Notes: generated by a model from the sequence alone, not told the origin. A DNA stretch of 64,000 bases from Mycolicibacillus parakoreensis (GCF_022370835.2 NZ_CP092365.1:1240001-1304000); one strand, 5' to 3'; counted from the stretch's first letter, positions 28,267 through 37,898 are shown. Numbers and translations: made by a program.

Positions 28267-29093
28267 CGGTCGTGGTGGTCACCGACTCGGCGGCCCGGAT
28301 TCCGCGGGGGTTGCGGCAGCGGTGGGGGATTCGCCAGGTGCCCTTGCACATCCTGGTCGACGGCACCGATCTGCGCGATGACGTCGACGACCTGCCCGAC
28401 GATCTGCTGCAGCGCCGTGAGCTGGGTACCGCGGCCGCCAGCCCCGAGGAGCTGCGCGCCAGTTACCGGGCGGCGTTGGCCGCCAGCGGCGGTGACGGTG
28501 TGGTCGCCGTGCACGTCTCGGCCGGCCTGTCGGGGATGTTCGGTGCCGCCGAGATCGTGGCCGCCGACACCGATCCGCGGATCGTGGTCGTCGACTCGCG
28601 GTCGACGGCGATGGGCACCGGGTTCGTGGCGTTGGCCGCCGCGCGTGCCGCCGCCGACGGCGGCGATGTGGCCGCGGTGCGCGACGCCGCGACGGCCGCG
28701 GTCGAGCGCAGCCACACCTATGTGGTGGTGCACCGTCTGGACAGCCTGCGCCGCAGCGGCCGTATCAGCGGTGCCGGCGCCTGGCTGGGCACCGCGCTCG
28801 CGCTCAAGCCGTTGCTGCACATCGATGACGGCAAACTGGTTCTGGCCCAACGTGTCCGCACCGCCGGACGGGCGGTCGCAGCGATGATCGACAAGGTTGT
28901 GGCCACGGTCGGCCAACGCCCGGCGACGGTGGCCGTTCATCACGTGGGAAACCCCGACGGGGCGGCCGATCTGGCCGACCGGCTGGCTCAGCACCTTCCG
29001 CAGTGTGACCCGCCGATCCTGGCCGAGCTGGCTCCGGTGCTGGCGCTGCACGTGGGCACCGGCGCGCTCGGTGTCTGCCTCGACGTGCACTGA
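28263..29093 (+). CDS. DegV family fatty-acid-binding protein
   Basis: 276-residue DegV protein, a family that binds a fatty acid in a deep pocket and can present it to acyl enzymes. [13 protein letters not shown] at the N-terminus, [17 protein letters not shown] and [15 protein letters not shown] are family hallmarks. GTG 28263 overlaps octT by 4 bp. Next to octT, which uses octanoyl groups, it could supply or sense the acyl chain; this link is inference. It closes the nadD operon. Confidence 0.9.
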   Translation: MTVVVVTDSAARIPRGLRQRWGIRQVPLHILVDGTDLRDDVDDLPDDLLQRRELGTAAASPEELRASYRAALAASGGDGVVAVHVSAGLSGMFGAAEIVAADTDPRIVVVDSRSTAMGTGFVALAAARAAADGGDVAAVRDAATAAVERSHTYVVVHRLDSLRRSGRISGAGAWLGTALALKPLLHIDDGKLVLAQRVRTAGRAVAAMIDKVVATVGQRPATVAVHHVGNPDGAADLADRLAQHLPQCDPPILAELAPVLALHVGTGALGVCLDVH

Positions 29094-29105
29094 GCGGCCG
29101 GTCGG

Positions 29106-30149
29106 TCAGCCGGCGAACCGGCCGGTGATCGGCGGCAGATCGGCCAGCGTGACGATGCCCGGCGCGGCGGCCACCACCGCCGGCACCGCGTTGGTGACCG
29201 GCATCGCGGTGTAAATCGAGCCGAGGCCCTCAAAACTGGGCTCATCCCAGTCTTTCGGCGGAAGACAGTGCAGCACGGTACGCATGTTGGGTATCCCGAA
29301 GACCTGGATGACGTGGCCGTGGGCCAGCGGCTTGGGCGGGGTGACCTGATCGCCCATCGTCCAGTTGAATCCGACACTGACCACGTTGCGTTCGCCCACC
29401 CAGCCGCGGTGGTAACCGTAGACGCCGGCCACCGTTCCGGCCGGGATCGTCATGAACCCCAGATCGCTGTCGCCGGTGGCCGCGGTGAACTGCACGTCGA
29501 AGGTGATGTCGTCGAGCCGGGCGCCGATCGCGTGGGCCATCATCGCCGCCGACTCCGCGAAAACCTCGCTCTCGACGCGGACGCTCTCGGCCATCCCCGG
29601 GGTGTCGGGGTCGCGGCCGAACCCCATCGCCGCCATGGTGTCAGCCGACTCGTAGGTGGAGCAGTCCACCGACTCGGTGATGCGGATCTCGTCGACCCGC
29701 CGGCACGCCCCCGACAGCGCCATCCCGATCAGGTTCGTCATACCCGGGTGCGCCCCGCTGCCGAACATCGTCGACTTCCCGTCCCGGCACGCGTCGCGGA
29801 TACGGTCCAGATCGGTGCCGGACTGTTTAGCGCCGGTGATCCACGCCGCGCTGGCGCACACGTTGATGCCGTCGGCGAGCAGGGCGACCAGCTCGTCGAC
29901 GTTCGGCCACAACGGGTTGTAGCAGCAGGCGTCGGGCCGCAACGCCAGCAGCTCGGCGACGTCGTTGGTGGCGGTGACCCCGGTCGGCCGCGGCCAGCCG
30001 GCCAGCTCGGCGGCATCGACGCCGACCTTGTCGTCGCTGTGGGCGTACACCCCGACCAGCTCCATGTCCGGGCGCTCGAGGATGGCGTACAACGACCGTC
30101 GGCCGATATTGCCGGTGGTCCACTGGATCACCCGCAGGGGTGTGCTCAT
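29106..30149 (-). CDS. NAD(P)H-dependent amine dehydrogenase / DapB N-domain-like oxidoreductase
   Basis: 347 residues with a dihydrodipicolinate reductase-type Rossmann domain (RVIQWTTGNIGRRSLYAIL) and a mixed C-terminal domain (GFGRDPDTPGMAESVRVESE; HVIQVFGIPNMRTVLHCLPP). Such proteins are common in mycobacteria, often beside acyl-CoA dehydrogenases, and have no settled substrate. ATG 30149 has AGGAG upstream. It follows two acyl-CoA dehydrogenase genes on the same strand after a 65-bp gap, suggesting a catabolic operon. It converges on degV 13 bp away. Confidence 0.82.
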   Translation of the reverse strand: MSTPLRVIQWTTGNIGRRSLYAILERPDMELVGVYAHSDDKVGVDAAELAGWPRPTGVTATNDVAELLALRPDACCYNPLWPNVDELVALLADGINVCASAAWITGAKQSGTDLDRIRDACRDGKSTMFGSGAHPGMTNLIGMALSGACRRVDEIRITESVDCSTYESADTMAAMGFGRDPDTPGMAESVRVESEVFAESAAMMAHAIGARLDDITFDVQFTAATGDSDLGFMTIPAGTVAGVYGYHRGWVGERNVVSVGFNWTMGDQVTPPKPLAHGHVIQVFGIPNMRTVLHCLPPKDWDEPSFEGLGSIYTAMPVTNAVPAVVAAAPGIVTLADLPPITGRFAG

Positions 30150-30214
30150 CGCGGTCTCCTGGGTCGGTGCCGATGTGTGAATCCGCCCGCGCTGAGACGG
30201 GCGGGGGCGCGGGC

Positions 30215-31321
30215 CTACAGCGCGGCGACGTCGTAGTCACCGATTCGCCCGGCCAACACCCGCAGCTGGTCGCCGGCCGACCCCAGGGTGTGTTCGATCG
30301 CGGTGAGCCGCGCAGCGTAGTGGCCGACCGGGTATTCGGCGGTCATCCCGATCCCGCCGTGCAACTGGATGGCCTCCTGGGCGATGTGGCGCCCGGCGCG
30401 GTCGATCTGCAGTTTGGCCCGCGCCGCGATCACCGGGTCGACGGTGCCCGCCGCGATCGACATCGCCGCGTACAGATTCATGCTGCGGGCCAGCTCCAGC
30501 GAGACGTACATGTCGGCGGCCCGTTGGGTCAGCGTCTGGAACTTGTTGAGCGTCACCCCGAACTGTTTACGCGTGGTCAGATACTCGGTGGTCGCGCGCA
30601 GCGCCTCCTCCATCACCCCGACGGCCTCGGCGCAGAGCGCCGACTGGGACCGCACGAGGGCCGCGGCGACGGTCGCGGTGGCGTCGGTGGCCGTGCCCAA
30701 CGGCTCGCCGGGCGCCTCGGCCAGGTCGATCTGGGCCCCGTGCAGCCCGTCGAACGTCCGGTAGGGCTGGCGGGTCACCGCGTCGGCGTCGACCACGAAC
30801 AACCCGGTGCCGCCGTCGGGCAGGGCGGCGCTGACCACCAGGGTGTGCGCGCAGTGTCCGGCCGGCACCGGGTTCTTGCATCCGGTCAGCGTCCAGGTCT
30901 CACCGTGCCGGGCCGCGGTGGTGCGCACCGTGGCCGTCGCCCCCCGCATCCCGGGCTCGGTGTGGGCGAACGCCAGCAGCCGGGATCCGCCGGCGACCTC
31001 GTCGAGCAGGGCGCGTTGGGTCTTTGTGCCGTGTTCGGCGATGAGCGCCCCGGGGCCCAACGCGGCCGTCCACACCGGTTCGGGGGCCAACGCCCGGCCG
31101 ATCTCGGTGAGCACCACCATGATCTCCAGCTGACCGCCGGAGTCGGCGTCGAACCCCAACCCCAGGATCCCCGTCTCGGCGAGCTGTTGCCACACCCCCG
31201 GGGTGTAGCCGGTGTCGGTGTCGATGACCCGGTTGCGGGTTTCGGTGTCGTAGGCACGCGTCAACAGGTTGCGGGTGGTGTCGCGCAGCAGGGCCTGTTC
31301 GTCGTCGAAGTGAAAGTCCAT
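30215..31321 (-). CDS. Acyl-CoA dehydrogenase (second subunit-like)
   Basis: 368 residues, FAD-dependent acyl-CoA dehydrogenase fold. It begins MDFHFDDEQALLRDTTRNLL and ends with the C-terminal helix block IQLHGGIGMTAEYPVGHYAARL. It is more divergent than its neighbour and starts 7 bp after it on the same strand. In mycobacteria such adjacent unlike pairs often form alpha2beta2 heterotetramers acting on sterol or polyketide-like CoA esters; I infer the same here. ATG 31321 is chosen because residues upstream of it are not family-like. Confidence 0.87.
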   Translation of the reverse strand: MDFHFDDEQALLRDTTRNLLTRAYDTETRNRVIDTDTGYTPGVWQQLAETGILGLGFDADSGGQLEIMVVLTEIGRALAPEPVWTAALGPGALIAEHGTKTQRALLDEVAGGSRLLAFAHTEPGMRGATATVRTTAARHGETWTLTGCKNPVPAGHCAHTLVVSAALPDGGTGLFVVDADAVTRQPYRTFDGLHGAQIDLAEAPGEPLGTATDATATVAAALVRSQSALCAEAVGVMEEALRATTEYLTTRKQFGVTLNKFQTLTQRAADMYVSLELARSMNLYAAMSIAAGTVDPVIAARAKLQIDRAGRHIAQEAIQLHGGIGMTAEYPVGHYAARLTAIEHTLGSAGDQLRVLAGRIGDYDVAAL

Positions 31322-31328
31322 GCCTGCC

Positions 31329-32489
31329 TCACAATCCCAAGATGGTGGACGCGATGATGCTGCGCTGCACCTCGTTGCTGCCGCCGTAGATCGAGGTTTT
31401 GCGGTAGTTGAGATAGTGCGGCGCGCTGCGCTGAGCCCAGGCCGGCGACGTGATGGTCGCACCGGCGGCGACCGGCAGGCAGTCGGCACCGGCGACCTCG
31501 ACCAGCAGCTCGGTGGCGGTCTGCTGCAGCTGGCTGCCGCGCAGCTTCAGCACCGACGACGCGGGGTTGGGTTTGCCGTCGGCGGAGTCCGACGTCACCC
31601 GCATCTGGGTGAGTTCCAATGCCAGCAGATCGTTTTCGGCTTCGGCCAGCCGCGCGGCGAACAGCGGATCGTCGAGGAGTCCGGTCTCGCGGGCGCGTTG
31701 TTTGACCTCGGCCAACCGCACTTTGGTGCGGCCGATCTGGGCGATGCCGGTGCGTTCGTTGCCGAGAAGGAACTTCGCGTACGTCCAGCCCTGGTTCTCC
31801 TCACCGACGAGCTGATCGGCGGGGACCCGCACATCCTCGAAGAACACCTCGTTGACCTCGACGCCGCCGTCGATCAGCTTGATCGGCCGCATCGTGATCC
31901 CCGGGGTGTCCACCTCCATGAGAAGAAACGAGATGCCCGCCTGCTTCTTCGGCGCCTGCGGGTCGGTGCGCACCAGACAGAAAATCCAATCCGCATACTG
32001 GCCCAGCGTGGTCCAGGTCTTCTGCCCGTTGACGACGTAGCTGTCGCCGTCACGGATCGCGGTGGTGCGCAGCGACGCCAGATCCGAGCCGGCCTCCGGC
32101 TCGGAGAACCCCTGACACCACCAGATGTCGAGGCTCGCCGTCGGCGGCAGGAACCGCTGCTTGGTCTGCTCCGACCCGAACTCGGCGATCACCGGCCCGA
32201 CCATGCGGGCGTTGAACGTCAGCGGCTCGGGCACGCAGGCCAACTGCATCTCGTCCTGCCAGATCTGATGCTGGGTGGCGGTCCAGTCCTTGCCGCCCCA
32301 CTCGACCGGCCAGTTGGGGACCGCCAGGCCGTGCTCGTGCTGGATCTTGTGGCTGGTCGCGATGTCGTCACGATGATGGCCCAACCCCAGCCGGGTGCGT
32401 TCGCGGATCTCGGCGGGGATCTCGGTGGTGAAAAAGCGGCGCATCTCGTCACGGAATGCCGCTTCCTCGTCGGTGAGCGCCAGTTGCAT
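31329..32489 (-). CDS. Acyl-CoA dehydrogenase
   Basis: 386-residue FAD enzyme for alpha,beta-dehydrogenation of an acyl-CoA. Typical elements are the FAD-binding WWCQGFSEPEAGSDLAS, the VNGQKTWTTLGQYADW core and the C-terminal YGGSNEVQRSIIA. ATG 32489 is preceded by AAGGAGG 6 nt away; the frame extends upstream only as antisense to comEA. It is the first gene of a minus-strand operon with a second acyl-CoA dehydrogenase and a DapB-like oxidoreductase. Substrate is unknown; I do not assign a fadE number. Confidence 0.9.
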   Translation of the reverse strand: MQLALTDEEAAFRDEMRRFFTTEIPAEIRERTRLGLGHHRDDIATSHKIQHEHGLAVPNWPVEWGGKDWTATQHQIWQDEMQLACVPEPLTFNARMVGPVIAEFGSEQTKQRFLPPTASLDIWWCQGFSEPEAGSDLASLRTTAIRDGDSYVVNGQKTWTTLGQYADWIFCLVRTDPQAPKKQAGISFLLMEVDTPGITMRPIKLIDGGVEVNEVFFEDVRVPADQLVGEENQGWTYAKFLLGNERTGIAQIGRTKVRLAEVKQRARETGLLDDPLFAARLAEAENDLLALELTQMRVTSDSADGKPNPASSVLKLRGSQLQQTATELLVEVAGADCLPVAAGATITSPAWAQRSAPHYLNYRKTSIYGGSNEVQRSIIASTILGL

Positions 32490-32648
32490 CCCGGCCTCCT
32501 TCGGTGGGTGATCGCTGCGAAGCACCATAACGTGCCGGGCTGGCGCGGCGCGGGGCTTGGCCGCCGCCGGCCATCCCCAGTGCGCCGATGCTCCCCAACC
32601 GGCGGTGATCGCGAGGCCGCGTCGCCGGCGGGGGTCCCCACCGGCGGT

Positions 32649-32654
32649 TAGCGT
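32649..32654 (+). promoter_or_regulatory. comEA -10 box, leaderless
   Basis: TAGCGT is followed by 7 nt and ATG 32662, predicting a leaderless transcript and fixing the comEA start at MRADLSTERL rather than the 32557 codon. Confidence 0.55.
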
Positions 32655-32661
32655 CGCGGCC

Positions 32662-33528
32662 ATGCGAGCGGATCTGTCCACCGAACGGCTACACCGTCGG
32701 CTCCTCGGTGCACCGGGGAGCGCCGGTCGCGTCGGTGACGCCGGGCGTCTCGACGACAGCGGGGTCCACGATGCGGATGACCTCGACGATCAGGATCCGG
32801 CCTCGCTGCTGGGGGGCTGGCAGCCGCAGGAATCGCCGGGCTGGGCCGACCGGGTGCGCGCCGACCCGGGCCGTGCCGGCGTTGCGCTGTTGACGCTGAT
32901 CGCCGCGGTCGCGGTGATGATCACGGTGTTCACGATGCTGCGGGACCGATCCGAGCCGGTGGCGGCGGTGCCGTTGCCGCCGGTGCAGATGGCGACCTCG
33001 GCGACCGCGGCACCAACGGCATCGACCTCGTCGGGCCCGCCCGGCGCCGACGCCGAACCGGTGGTGGTCAGCGTGGTCGGACTGGTGCACGCCCCGGGGC
33101 TGGTCACGCTGGCGCCGGGGGCGCGCATCGCCGACGCGCTGCACGCCGCCGGTGACCCGCTGGACGGTGCCGACACGGTCGGGTTGAATCTGGCGCGGCG
33201 GGTCGCCGACGGCGAACAGATCGTCGTCGCCGCCACACCCCCGCCGGGGGCGCCGCCGGAGTCGGGCAGCTCGGTGAGCCCCGGAGCGGCCGCCATCGCA
33301 ACCACCCCGGCGCCGGGCACCGCGGCGGCCCCGGCCGCGGCGGTCGACCTCAACACCGCCACCGTCGCGCAACTCGACGCGCTGCCCGGCGTCGGGCCGG
33401 TGACCGCGGCGGCGATCGTGGCCTGGCGCGAGACCCACGGCCGGTTCACCACCGTCGACCAGCTCGCCGAGGTCGACGGGATCGGCCCGACCCGGCTCGC
33501 CCGGCTGCGGCCGCTGGTCCACATCTGA
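32662..33528 (+). CDS. comEA: ComEA-like DNA-binding membrane protein
   Basis: 288 residues: a cytoplasmic N-terminus, one transmembrane helix (~72-93), a Thr/Ala/Pro-rich linker, an SLBB domain (~118-200, VSVVGLVHAPGLVTLAPGARI) and a C-terminal helix-hairpin-helix DNA-binding region (~228-288, VDLNTATVAQLDALPGVGP). In competent bacteria ComEA binds incoming DNA outside the membrane. ComEC follows after 4 bp. No other competence genes are in view, and natural transformation is not established for most mycobacteria, so the role here is open. Confidence 0.92.
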   Translation: MRADLSTERLHRRLLGAPGSAGRVGDAGRLDDSGVHDADDLDDQDPASLLGGWQPQESPGWADRVRADPGRAGVALLTLIAAVAVMITVFTMLRDRSEPVAAVPLPPVQMATSATAAPTASTSSGPPGADAEPVVVSVVGLVHAPGLVTLAPGARIADALHAAGDPLDGADTVGLNLARRVADGEQIVVAATPPPGAPPESGSSVSPGAAAIATTPAPGTAAAPAAAVDLNTATVAQLDALPGVGPVTAAAIVAWRETHGRFTTVDQLAEVDGIGPTRLARLRPLVHI

Positions 33529-33532
33529 GCCG

Positions 33533-35056
33533 ATGACCCCGCCGGGTGTCGTCGACGATGCGGACCCGCTGGATCTGCGGCTGGTCCCGGCGGCGCTGAC
33601 CGCCTGGCTGGTCAGTGTGCTCGGCATCCTGTGGCCGGCCACCGCCGGACCGGTGGTGGCGATCGCCGGATGCACCGCCGCGGCGGCGCCGGCCGCCCGC
33701 CGCTTCGGCGTTCCCCGCCCGCTGGTCACCGGGGCGTGGGCAATCGCCGTGGTCGCCGTCGGCTTCGGGGTGACGGTGGGGCTGCGCAGCGAGGCGGTGG
33801 CCCACCATCCGCTCACCGCCGCGCAGGGTGCGACCGTGGCGGTGACGGTCACCCCGACCGAGAGCCCCGTGCCGGCGGGCAGCACCCGGGTGATGTTCCG
33901 CGCCACCCTGCGGACGCTCGCCGGGCAGCGGGCCTTCGGGCGGGTGGTGGTGTTCGCCGCCGGCGCCGAATTCGACGCGGTGATGGTCGGCCGGCCGATC
34001 TCGTTTCGGGCGCGGGTCGGCCGGCCGCACCGCCGCGATCTCAGCGTGGCGGTGCTCACCGCGACCGGGTCCCCGGTGGCCGGCCGGGCGGGACCGGTGG
34101 CGCGCGCCGCCCATGCGGTGCGGCACCGGTTCATCGACACCGCCCGGCAGGTGCTGCCCGCCGAGCAGGCCGCGCTGCTGCCCGGGCTGGTGCTCGGCGA
34201 CACCACCGCGGTCCCGCCGCCCACCGCACGGGAGTTCCGGGCGGCCGGGCTGACCCACCTGATGGCCGTCTCGGGAGCCAACGTGACCATCGTGTGCGGC
34301 GCGGTGTTGCTGTCGGCGCGGCTGGTGGGCCCGCGGGGCGCGGTGGGTCTGGCCGCGGTCGCGCTGGTGGGCTTCGTGATCGTGGTGCAGCCGACCGCCA
34401 GTGTGCTGCGCGCCGCGGTGATGGGGGCGATCGCACTGGCCGGGGTGGTCTCGGCGCGCCAGCGTCAGGCCATCCCGAGTTTGGCCGCCGCGGTGCTGAC
34501 GCTGTTGGCGGTGGCCCCGCAGCTGGCGGTCGACGTCGGTTTCGTGCTGTCGGTGACGGCCACCGCCGCACTGGTGGTGGTGGCGCCGCGCTGGTCGCGC
34601 CGGCTGGTCGGGCGTGGCTGGCCCAAACCGGTCGCCGACGCCACCGCGATCGCGCTGGCCGCTCACCTGGTGACCGCGCCGCTGATCGCCGGGATCTCCG
34701 GACGGGTCAGCGTGGTCGCCGCCGGGGCCAATCTGGCGGTGGCCGCGCTGATCGCCCCGGTGACCGTGCTCGGCAGCGCCGCGGCGGTGCTGTGCGGGCC
34801 GTGTCCGACGGCGGCGGCGGTGCTGATCCGTTTCACCGGCCCGGAGGTGTTCTGGGTGGGTGCGGTGGCCCACACCGCCGGTGGGTTGGCGGGGGCGACG
34901 CTGCCGGTCCCCGACGGCACCGCCGGGGCGCTGACCGTGGCCGCGGTCAGCGCGGCGCTGCTGGTCGGGTGGCGCTGGCGCTGGGGCCGTGCCGCGGTGG
35001 GCGTCGGGGTGCTCGCGGTCGTGGCGTGGTCGCTGGCCGGGCTGCTGGACGGGTGA
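33533..35056 (+). CDS. comEC: ComEC/Rec2-type DNA channel protein
   Basis: 507-residue polytopic membrane protein with the Competence domain: LPGLVLGDTTAVPPPTAREFRAAGLTHLMAVSGANV is split across 34180-34280. About 10 hydrophobic segments surround it. It ends after the membrane domain and lacks the C-terminal metallo-beta-lactamase nuclease domain of long ComEC proteins, as does the similar-sized M. tuberculosis homologue Rv2414c. ATG 33533 is 4 bp after comEA. The nuclease function, if any, must come from elsewhere. Confidence 0.92.
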   Translation: MTPPGVVDDADPLDLRLVPAALTAWLVSVLGILWPATAGPVVAIAGCTAAAAPAARRFGVPRPLVTGAWAIAVVAVGFGVTVGLRSEAVAHHPLTAAQGATVAVTVTPTESPVPAGSTRVMFRATLRTLAGQRAFGRVVVFAAGAEFDAVMVGRPISFRARVGRPHRRDLSVAVLTATGSPVAGRAGPVARAAHAVRHRFIDTARQVLPAEQAALLPGLVLGDTTAVPPPTAREFRAAGLTHLMAVSGANVTIVCGAVLLSARLVGPRGAVGLAAVALVGFVIVVQPTASVLRAAVMGAIALAGVVSARQRQAIPSLAAAVLTLLAVAPQLAVDVGFVLSVTATAALVVVAPRWSRRLVGRGWPKPVADATAIALAAHLVTAPLIAGISGRVSVVAAGANLAVAALIAPVTVLGSAAAVLCGPCPTAAAVLIRFTGPEVFWVGAVAHTAGGLAGATLPVPDGTAGALTVAAVSAALLVGWRWRWGRAAVGVGVLAVVAWSLAGLLDG

Positions 35057-35094
35057 GTCGCCGCGGTGTCGGCCCGCCGTGACACGATGCAGTC

Positions 35095-36063
35095 GTGGGC
35101 CAATCCGAGTCAGCGCTGCACCTGGTGTTGGGCGACGAGGAGCTGCTGGTCGAGCGCGCGGTCGCCGGCATCCTGCGCTCGGTGCGCCGGCAGGCCGACG
35201 GCGATGGTGAGGCGGTGCCGGTGAACCGGATGCGGGCCGGCGACGTCAGTGCCAGCGAGCTCGCCGAGCTGCTCAGCCCGTCACTGTTCGCCGACGAACG
35301 GGTCGTGGTGCTCGAGGCCGCGGGCGAGGCCGGCAAGGACGCCGCGGCCATGCTCGCCGCGGCCGCCGCCGACATCCCGCCGGGCATGGTGCTGGTGGTG
35401 GTGCACTCCGGGGGTGGAAGGGCCCGAGCCCTCGCCGACCGGCTGCGCAAACTCGGTGCTCGCGTGCACCCGTGTGCGCGCATCGTCAAGCCCGCCGAGC
35501 GGGCCCGGTTCGTGCGTGACGAATTCGCCGCGCTGCGTGCCCGGGTCGACGAGCAGACGGTGACCGCGCTGCTCGACGCGGTCGGCTCCGATGTGCGCGA
35601 ACTCGCCGCCACCTGCTCGCAGCTGGTCGCCGACACCGGCGGGCGGGTCGACGTCGCCGCGGTGCAGCGCTACCACAGCGGAAAAGCCGAGGTGAAAGGC
35701 TACGAGATCGCCGAGAAGGCGGTCAGCGGGGACCTGGCCGGGGCGCTGGAGTCGCTGCGGTGGGCCATGCTGCGCGGCGAGCCGCACGTGGTGCTCGCCG
35801 ACGCGCTCGCCGAGGCGGTGCACGCCATCGGCCGCATCGGCCCGCTCTCCGGGGACGCCACCCGCCTGGCCGGGGAGCTGAGGATGCCGCCGTGGCGGGT
35901 GCAGAAGGTGCAGCGGCAGGCGCGGCGCTGGTCGCGCGAGACCGTGGCGACGGCGATGGTGGCGGTGGCAGCACTCAACGCCGAGGTGAAGGGGGCGGCC
36001 GCCGACCCGGATTTCGCCCTGGAGGCGGCGGTGCGCACGGTGGCCGACCTGGCCGACCGTTAA
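35095..36063 (+). CDS. holA: DNA polymerase III delta subunit
   Basis: 322-residue clamp-loader delta subunit that opens the beta clamp. It begins [20 protein letters not shown], as in HolA, with an AAA-like domain lacking a Walker A motif and a helical C-terminal collar ([39 protein letters not shown]). It converges on rpsT with only 4 bp between stops. The comEA-comEC-holA-rpsT order is widespread in bacteria. Confidence 0.94.
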   Translation: MGQSESALHLVLGDEELLVERAVAGILRSVRRQADGDGEAVPVNRMRAGDVSASELAELLSPSLFADERVVVLEAAGEAGKDAAAMLAAAAADIPPGMVLVVVHSGGGRARALADRLRKLGARVHPCARIVKPAERARFVRDEFAALRARVDEQTVTALLDAVGSDVRELAATCSQLVADTGGRVDVAAVQRYHSGKAEVKGYEIAEKAVSGDLAGALESLRWAMLRGEPHVVLADALAEAVHAIGRIGPLSGDATRLAGELRMPPWRVQKVQRQARRWSRETVATAMVAVAALNAEVKGAAADPDFALEAAVRTVADLADR

Positions 36064-36067
36064 GGGC

Positions 36068-36328
36068 TCAGAGCTTGTTCAGCGCGCGCGCCAACGCCGA
36101 CTTCTTGTTGGCGGCCTGGTTTTTGTGGATGACGCCCTTGCTGGCGGCCTTGTCGAGCTGACGGCTCGTCGAGGCCAGCAGTTCGCCGGCCTTGTCCTTG
36201 TCACCGGCCGCGGCGGCCTCGCGGAACCCGCGGACCGCGGTGCGAAGCGACGACTTGACCGACTGGTTGCGCAGTCGGGCGCGCTCGTTGGTGCGATTGC
36301 GCTTCTGCTGCGACTTGATGTTGGCCAC
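36068..36328 (-). CDS. rpsT: 30S ribosomal protein S20 (bS20)
   Basis: 86-residue basic, helical protein starting [20 protein letters not shown], the canonical bS20 N-terminus, with [20 protein letters not shown] at the C-terminus. It binds 16S rRNA in the small subunit. It stands alone on the minus strand, convergent with holA. Confidence 0.98.
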   Translation of the reverse strand: MANIKSQQKRNRTNERARLRNQSVKSSLRTAVRGFREAAAAGDKDKAGELLASTSRQLDKAASKGVIHKNQAANKKSALARALNKL

Positions 36329-36405
36329 GCGTCGGATCCTTCGTCATTTCTCGGCTGGGAAGTGTGGTGGCTGCCCGGCGCGACACGCCGCGGCAGCGAC
36401 TGTCG

Positions 36406-36411
36406 AGGTTA
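36406..36411 (-). promoter_or_regulatory. rpsT -10 box
   Basis: Minus-strand TAACCT lies about 78 nt upstream of the rpsT start, predicting a leader of about 70 nt. The 137-bp gap between rpsT and the hydrolase gene holds nothing else that I can identify. Confidence 0.45.
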
Positions 36412-36465
36412 CCAGCCACGGCGGTGATCCCCCAAAGCGGAGCCCGGCGACCTGCGGTGCACCGG

Positions 36466-37311
36466 CTAACCGTGGTCGCCGACGACGACCCGGTGCAGAT
36501 CGTCACCGACGTCGATGCGACCGCCGAACTCCGCGGCGGCCAACGCCCGCCACTCGTCGTGGCGCCCGGGCGCCGGCGCGGGCACATAGTGGGTCAACAC
36601 CAGGGTGTGCGCCCCGGCGCGTGCGGCCGTCGCGGCGGCCTGCTGCACCGACGAGTGGTAGTCGCAGATGTCGACGATGCGCTGCTGGGGCAGAAGGCGG
36701 ATCAAATCGGGGCGGATCACCGTGTGCACCAGCGCGTCGGCACCGGCGGCCAGCCGATCGAGACCGGCGCACGGCACGGTGTCCCCGGCGAGCACCACCG
36801 CCGCCCCGGCGTGCTCGAGGCGGAACCCGATCGTCGGGGCGACCGGCCGGTGATCGGTGGGCGCCACCGCGATGCGCACGCCGTCGCGGTCCCAGACCGA
36901 CCCGTCGGTGTGCTCGTGCACGGTGACCGGCGGCGGTGCGGTCAGATCGTCGTGGTGGGCGATGCGGTAGCCGATGTCGGGACCGAACGCGCGCAGCATC
37001 GCCTCGACCACCGCGGCGGTGCCCGGCGGGCCGATGATCGGCAGCGCCGCCGGGTCCGGGCCGAAGGTGCTCACCCACCGGGTGATCAGCACATCACCGA
37101 GGTCGGCGATGTGGTCGCTGTGCAGATGGGTCAGCAGCAGCGCGGTCAGCTGGTTGGCGGCCGCGCCGGCGGCGGCCAGCCGCTGCAGCACTCCGCGGCC
37201 GCAGTCGGCCAGGAACACCTGATCGGCGGCGCGGAGCAGGGTCGCCGGCCCGGCCCGGTGCGGATCCGGGATCGGGCTTCCGGTGCCCAGCAGGGTGATC
37301 TCGATGGTCAT
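36466..37311 (-). CDS. Metallo-beta-lactamase fold hydrolase, RNase Z-like
   Basis: 281 residues with an N-terminal [20 protein letters not shown], the metal-binding [10 protein letters not shown] (HxHxDH), and later GDT and HYVP metal ligands, the RNase Z/arylsulfatase arrangement. It resembles Rv2407. tRNA 3'-end processing is possible but unproven; the flexible arm of classical RNase Z is not obvious. ATG 37311 is adjacent to GGAGG with no spacer, so initiation may instead be leaderless from ATACCT a few bases upstream. It is divergent from the CBS gene. Confidence 0.85.
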   Translation of the reverse strand: MTIEITLLGTGSPIPDPHRAGPATLLRAADQVFLADCGRGVLQRLAAAGAAANQLTALLLTHLHSDHIADLGDVLITRWVSTFGPDPAALPIIGPPGTAAVVEAMLRAFGPDIGYRIAHHDDLTAPPPVTVHEHTDGSVWDRDGVRIAVAPTDHRPVAPTIGFRLEHAGAAVVLAGDTVPCAGLDRLAAGADALVHTVIRPDLIRLLPQQRIVDICDYHSSVQQAAATAARAGAHTLVLTHYVPAPAPGRHDEWRALAAAEFGGRIDVGDDLHRVVVGDHG

Positions 37312-37377
37312 CCTCCAGGTATGCCAGAGATCGGCGCGTCCCGTCGGCGCAACCGGCGAACTCGACCGTGCAGCCCG

Positions 37378-37417
37378 CCTCGGGCTGCGGAGATCGGCCT
37401 CGGGCTGCGGCGATCCG
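37378..37417. repeat. Two tandem 20-bp units in the MBL/CBS intergenic region
   Basis: CCTCGGGCTGCGGAGATCGG is followed directly by CCTCGGGCTGCGGCGATCCG. It ends 3 bp before the CBS gene -10 box. It may be a simple duplication or a pair of activator sites. Confidence 0.7.
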
Positions 37418-37420
37418 CGC

Positions 37421-37426
37421 TAAGCT
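37421..37426 (+). promoter_or_regulatory. -10 box of the CBS-domain gene
   Basis: TAAGCT lies 34 bp before ATG 37461, predicting a short leader that includes the ribosome binding site GGAGG at 37450-37454. Confidence 0.5.
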
Positions 37427-37460
37427 GATGTGAAGTTGCTCACACGCGGTGGAGGGCGCC

Positions 37461-37889
37461 ATGCAGATAGCGGATGTGCTGCGCAACAAGGGGTCGGCGG
37501 TGGCCACGATCACCCCGGACGCCACGGTCCGGGATCTCCTGGCCGGGCTGGCCGAGCACAACATCGGGGCGATGGTGGTCGCGGACCCCGACGCGGTCCA
37601 CGGCATCGCCTCCGAGCGCGACGTGGTCCGCAAGCTGCAACAACGCGGTGCCGCGCTGCTCGACCGCCCGGTGGCGGAGATCATGACCGCGCTGGTGGCC
37701 ACCTGCACCCCCAGCGATCAGGTCGACGACCTCAGCGCGCTGATGACCGAGAAACGGGTCCGGCACGTCCCGGTGCTCGAGGGCGGGCGCCTGACCGGGA
37801 TCGTCAGCATCGGCGACGTGGTGAAAACCCGGATGGAGGAGCTGCACAACGAGCGCGAACAGCTCCACGCCTACATCACCGGCGGCTGA
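37461..37889 (+). CDS. Tandem CBS-domain protein
   Basis: 142 residues consisting almost entirely of two CBS motifs (~8-60 and ~75-130), a Bateman module that binds adenine nucleotides. IADVLRNKGSAVATITPDAT opens it and RHVPVLEGGRLTGIVSIGDV closes the second repeat. ATG 37461 is chosen over GTG 37449 because GGAGG precedes it with good spacing and the N-terminus then matches Rv2406c. A short charged helix (RMEELHNEREQLH) ends the protein. No effector domain is fused, so it likely acts in trans or as a nucleotide sensor. Confidence 0.9.
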   Translation: MQIADVLRNKGSAVATITPDATVRDLLAGLAEHNIGAMVVADPDAVHGIASERDVVRKLQQRGAALLDRPVAEIMTALVATCTPSDQVDDLSALMTEKRVRHVPVLEGGRLTGIVSIGDVVKTRMEELHNEREQLHAYITGG

Positions 37890-37898
37890 GCGGCGCGC

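Noticed and set aside
30140..32651. 405- and 443-codon plus-strand frames opposite the acyl-CoA dehydrogenases
   Set aside because: Low-information Arg/Gly/His-rich translations; both minus-strand genes show clear acyl-CoA dehydrogenase motifs.
33533..35056. Truncated comEC pseudogene
   Set aside because: The length matches the intact mycobacterial form and the competence domain is unbroken, so absence of the nuclease domain is a lineage feature.
37378..37417. Possible CRISPR-like repeat
   Set aside because: Only two directly abutting 20-bp units with no spacers; a simple tandem duplication.
36192..37428. Plus-strand frames through rpsT and the metallo-hydrolase
   Set aside because: Arg/Pro/Gly-rich antisense translations; the minus-strand genes have firm motifs.
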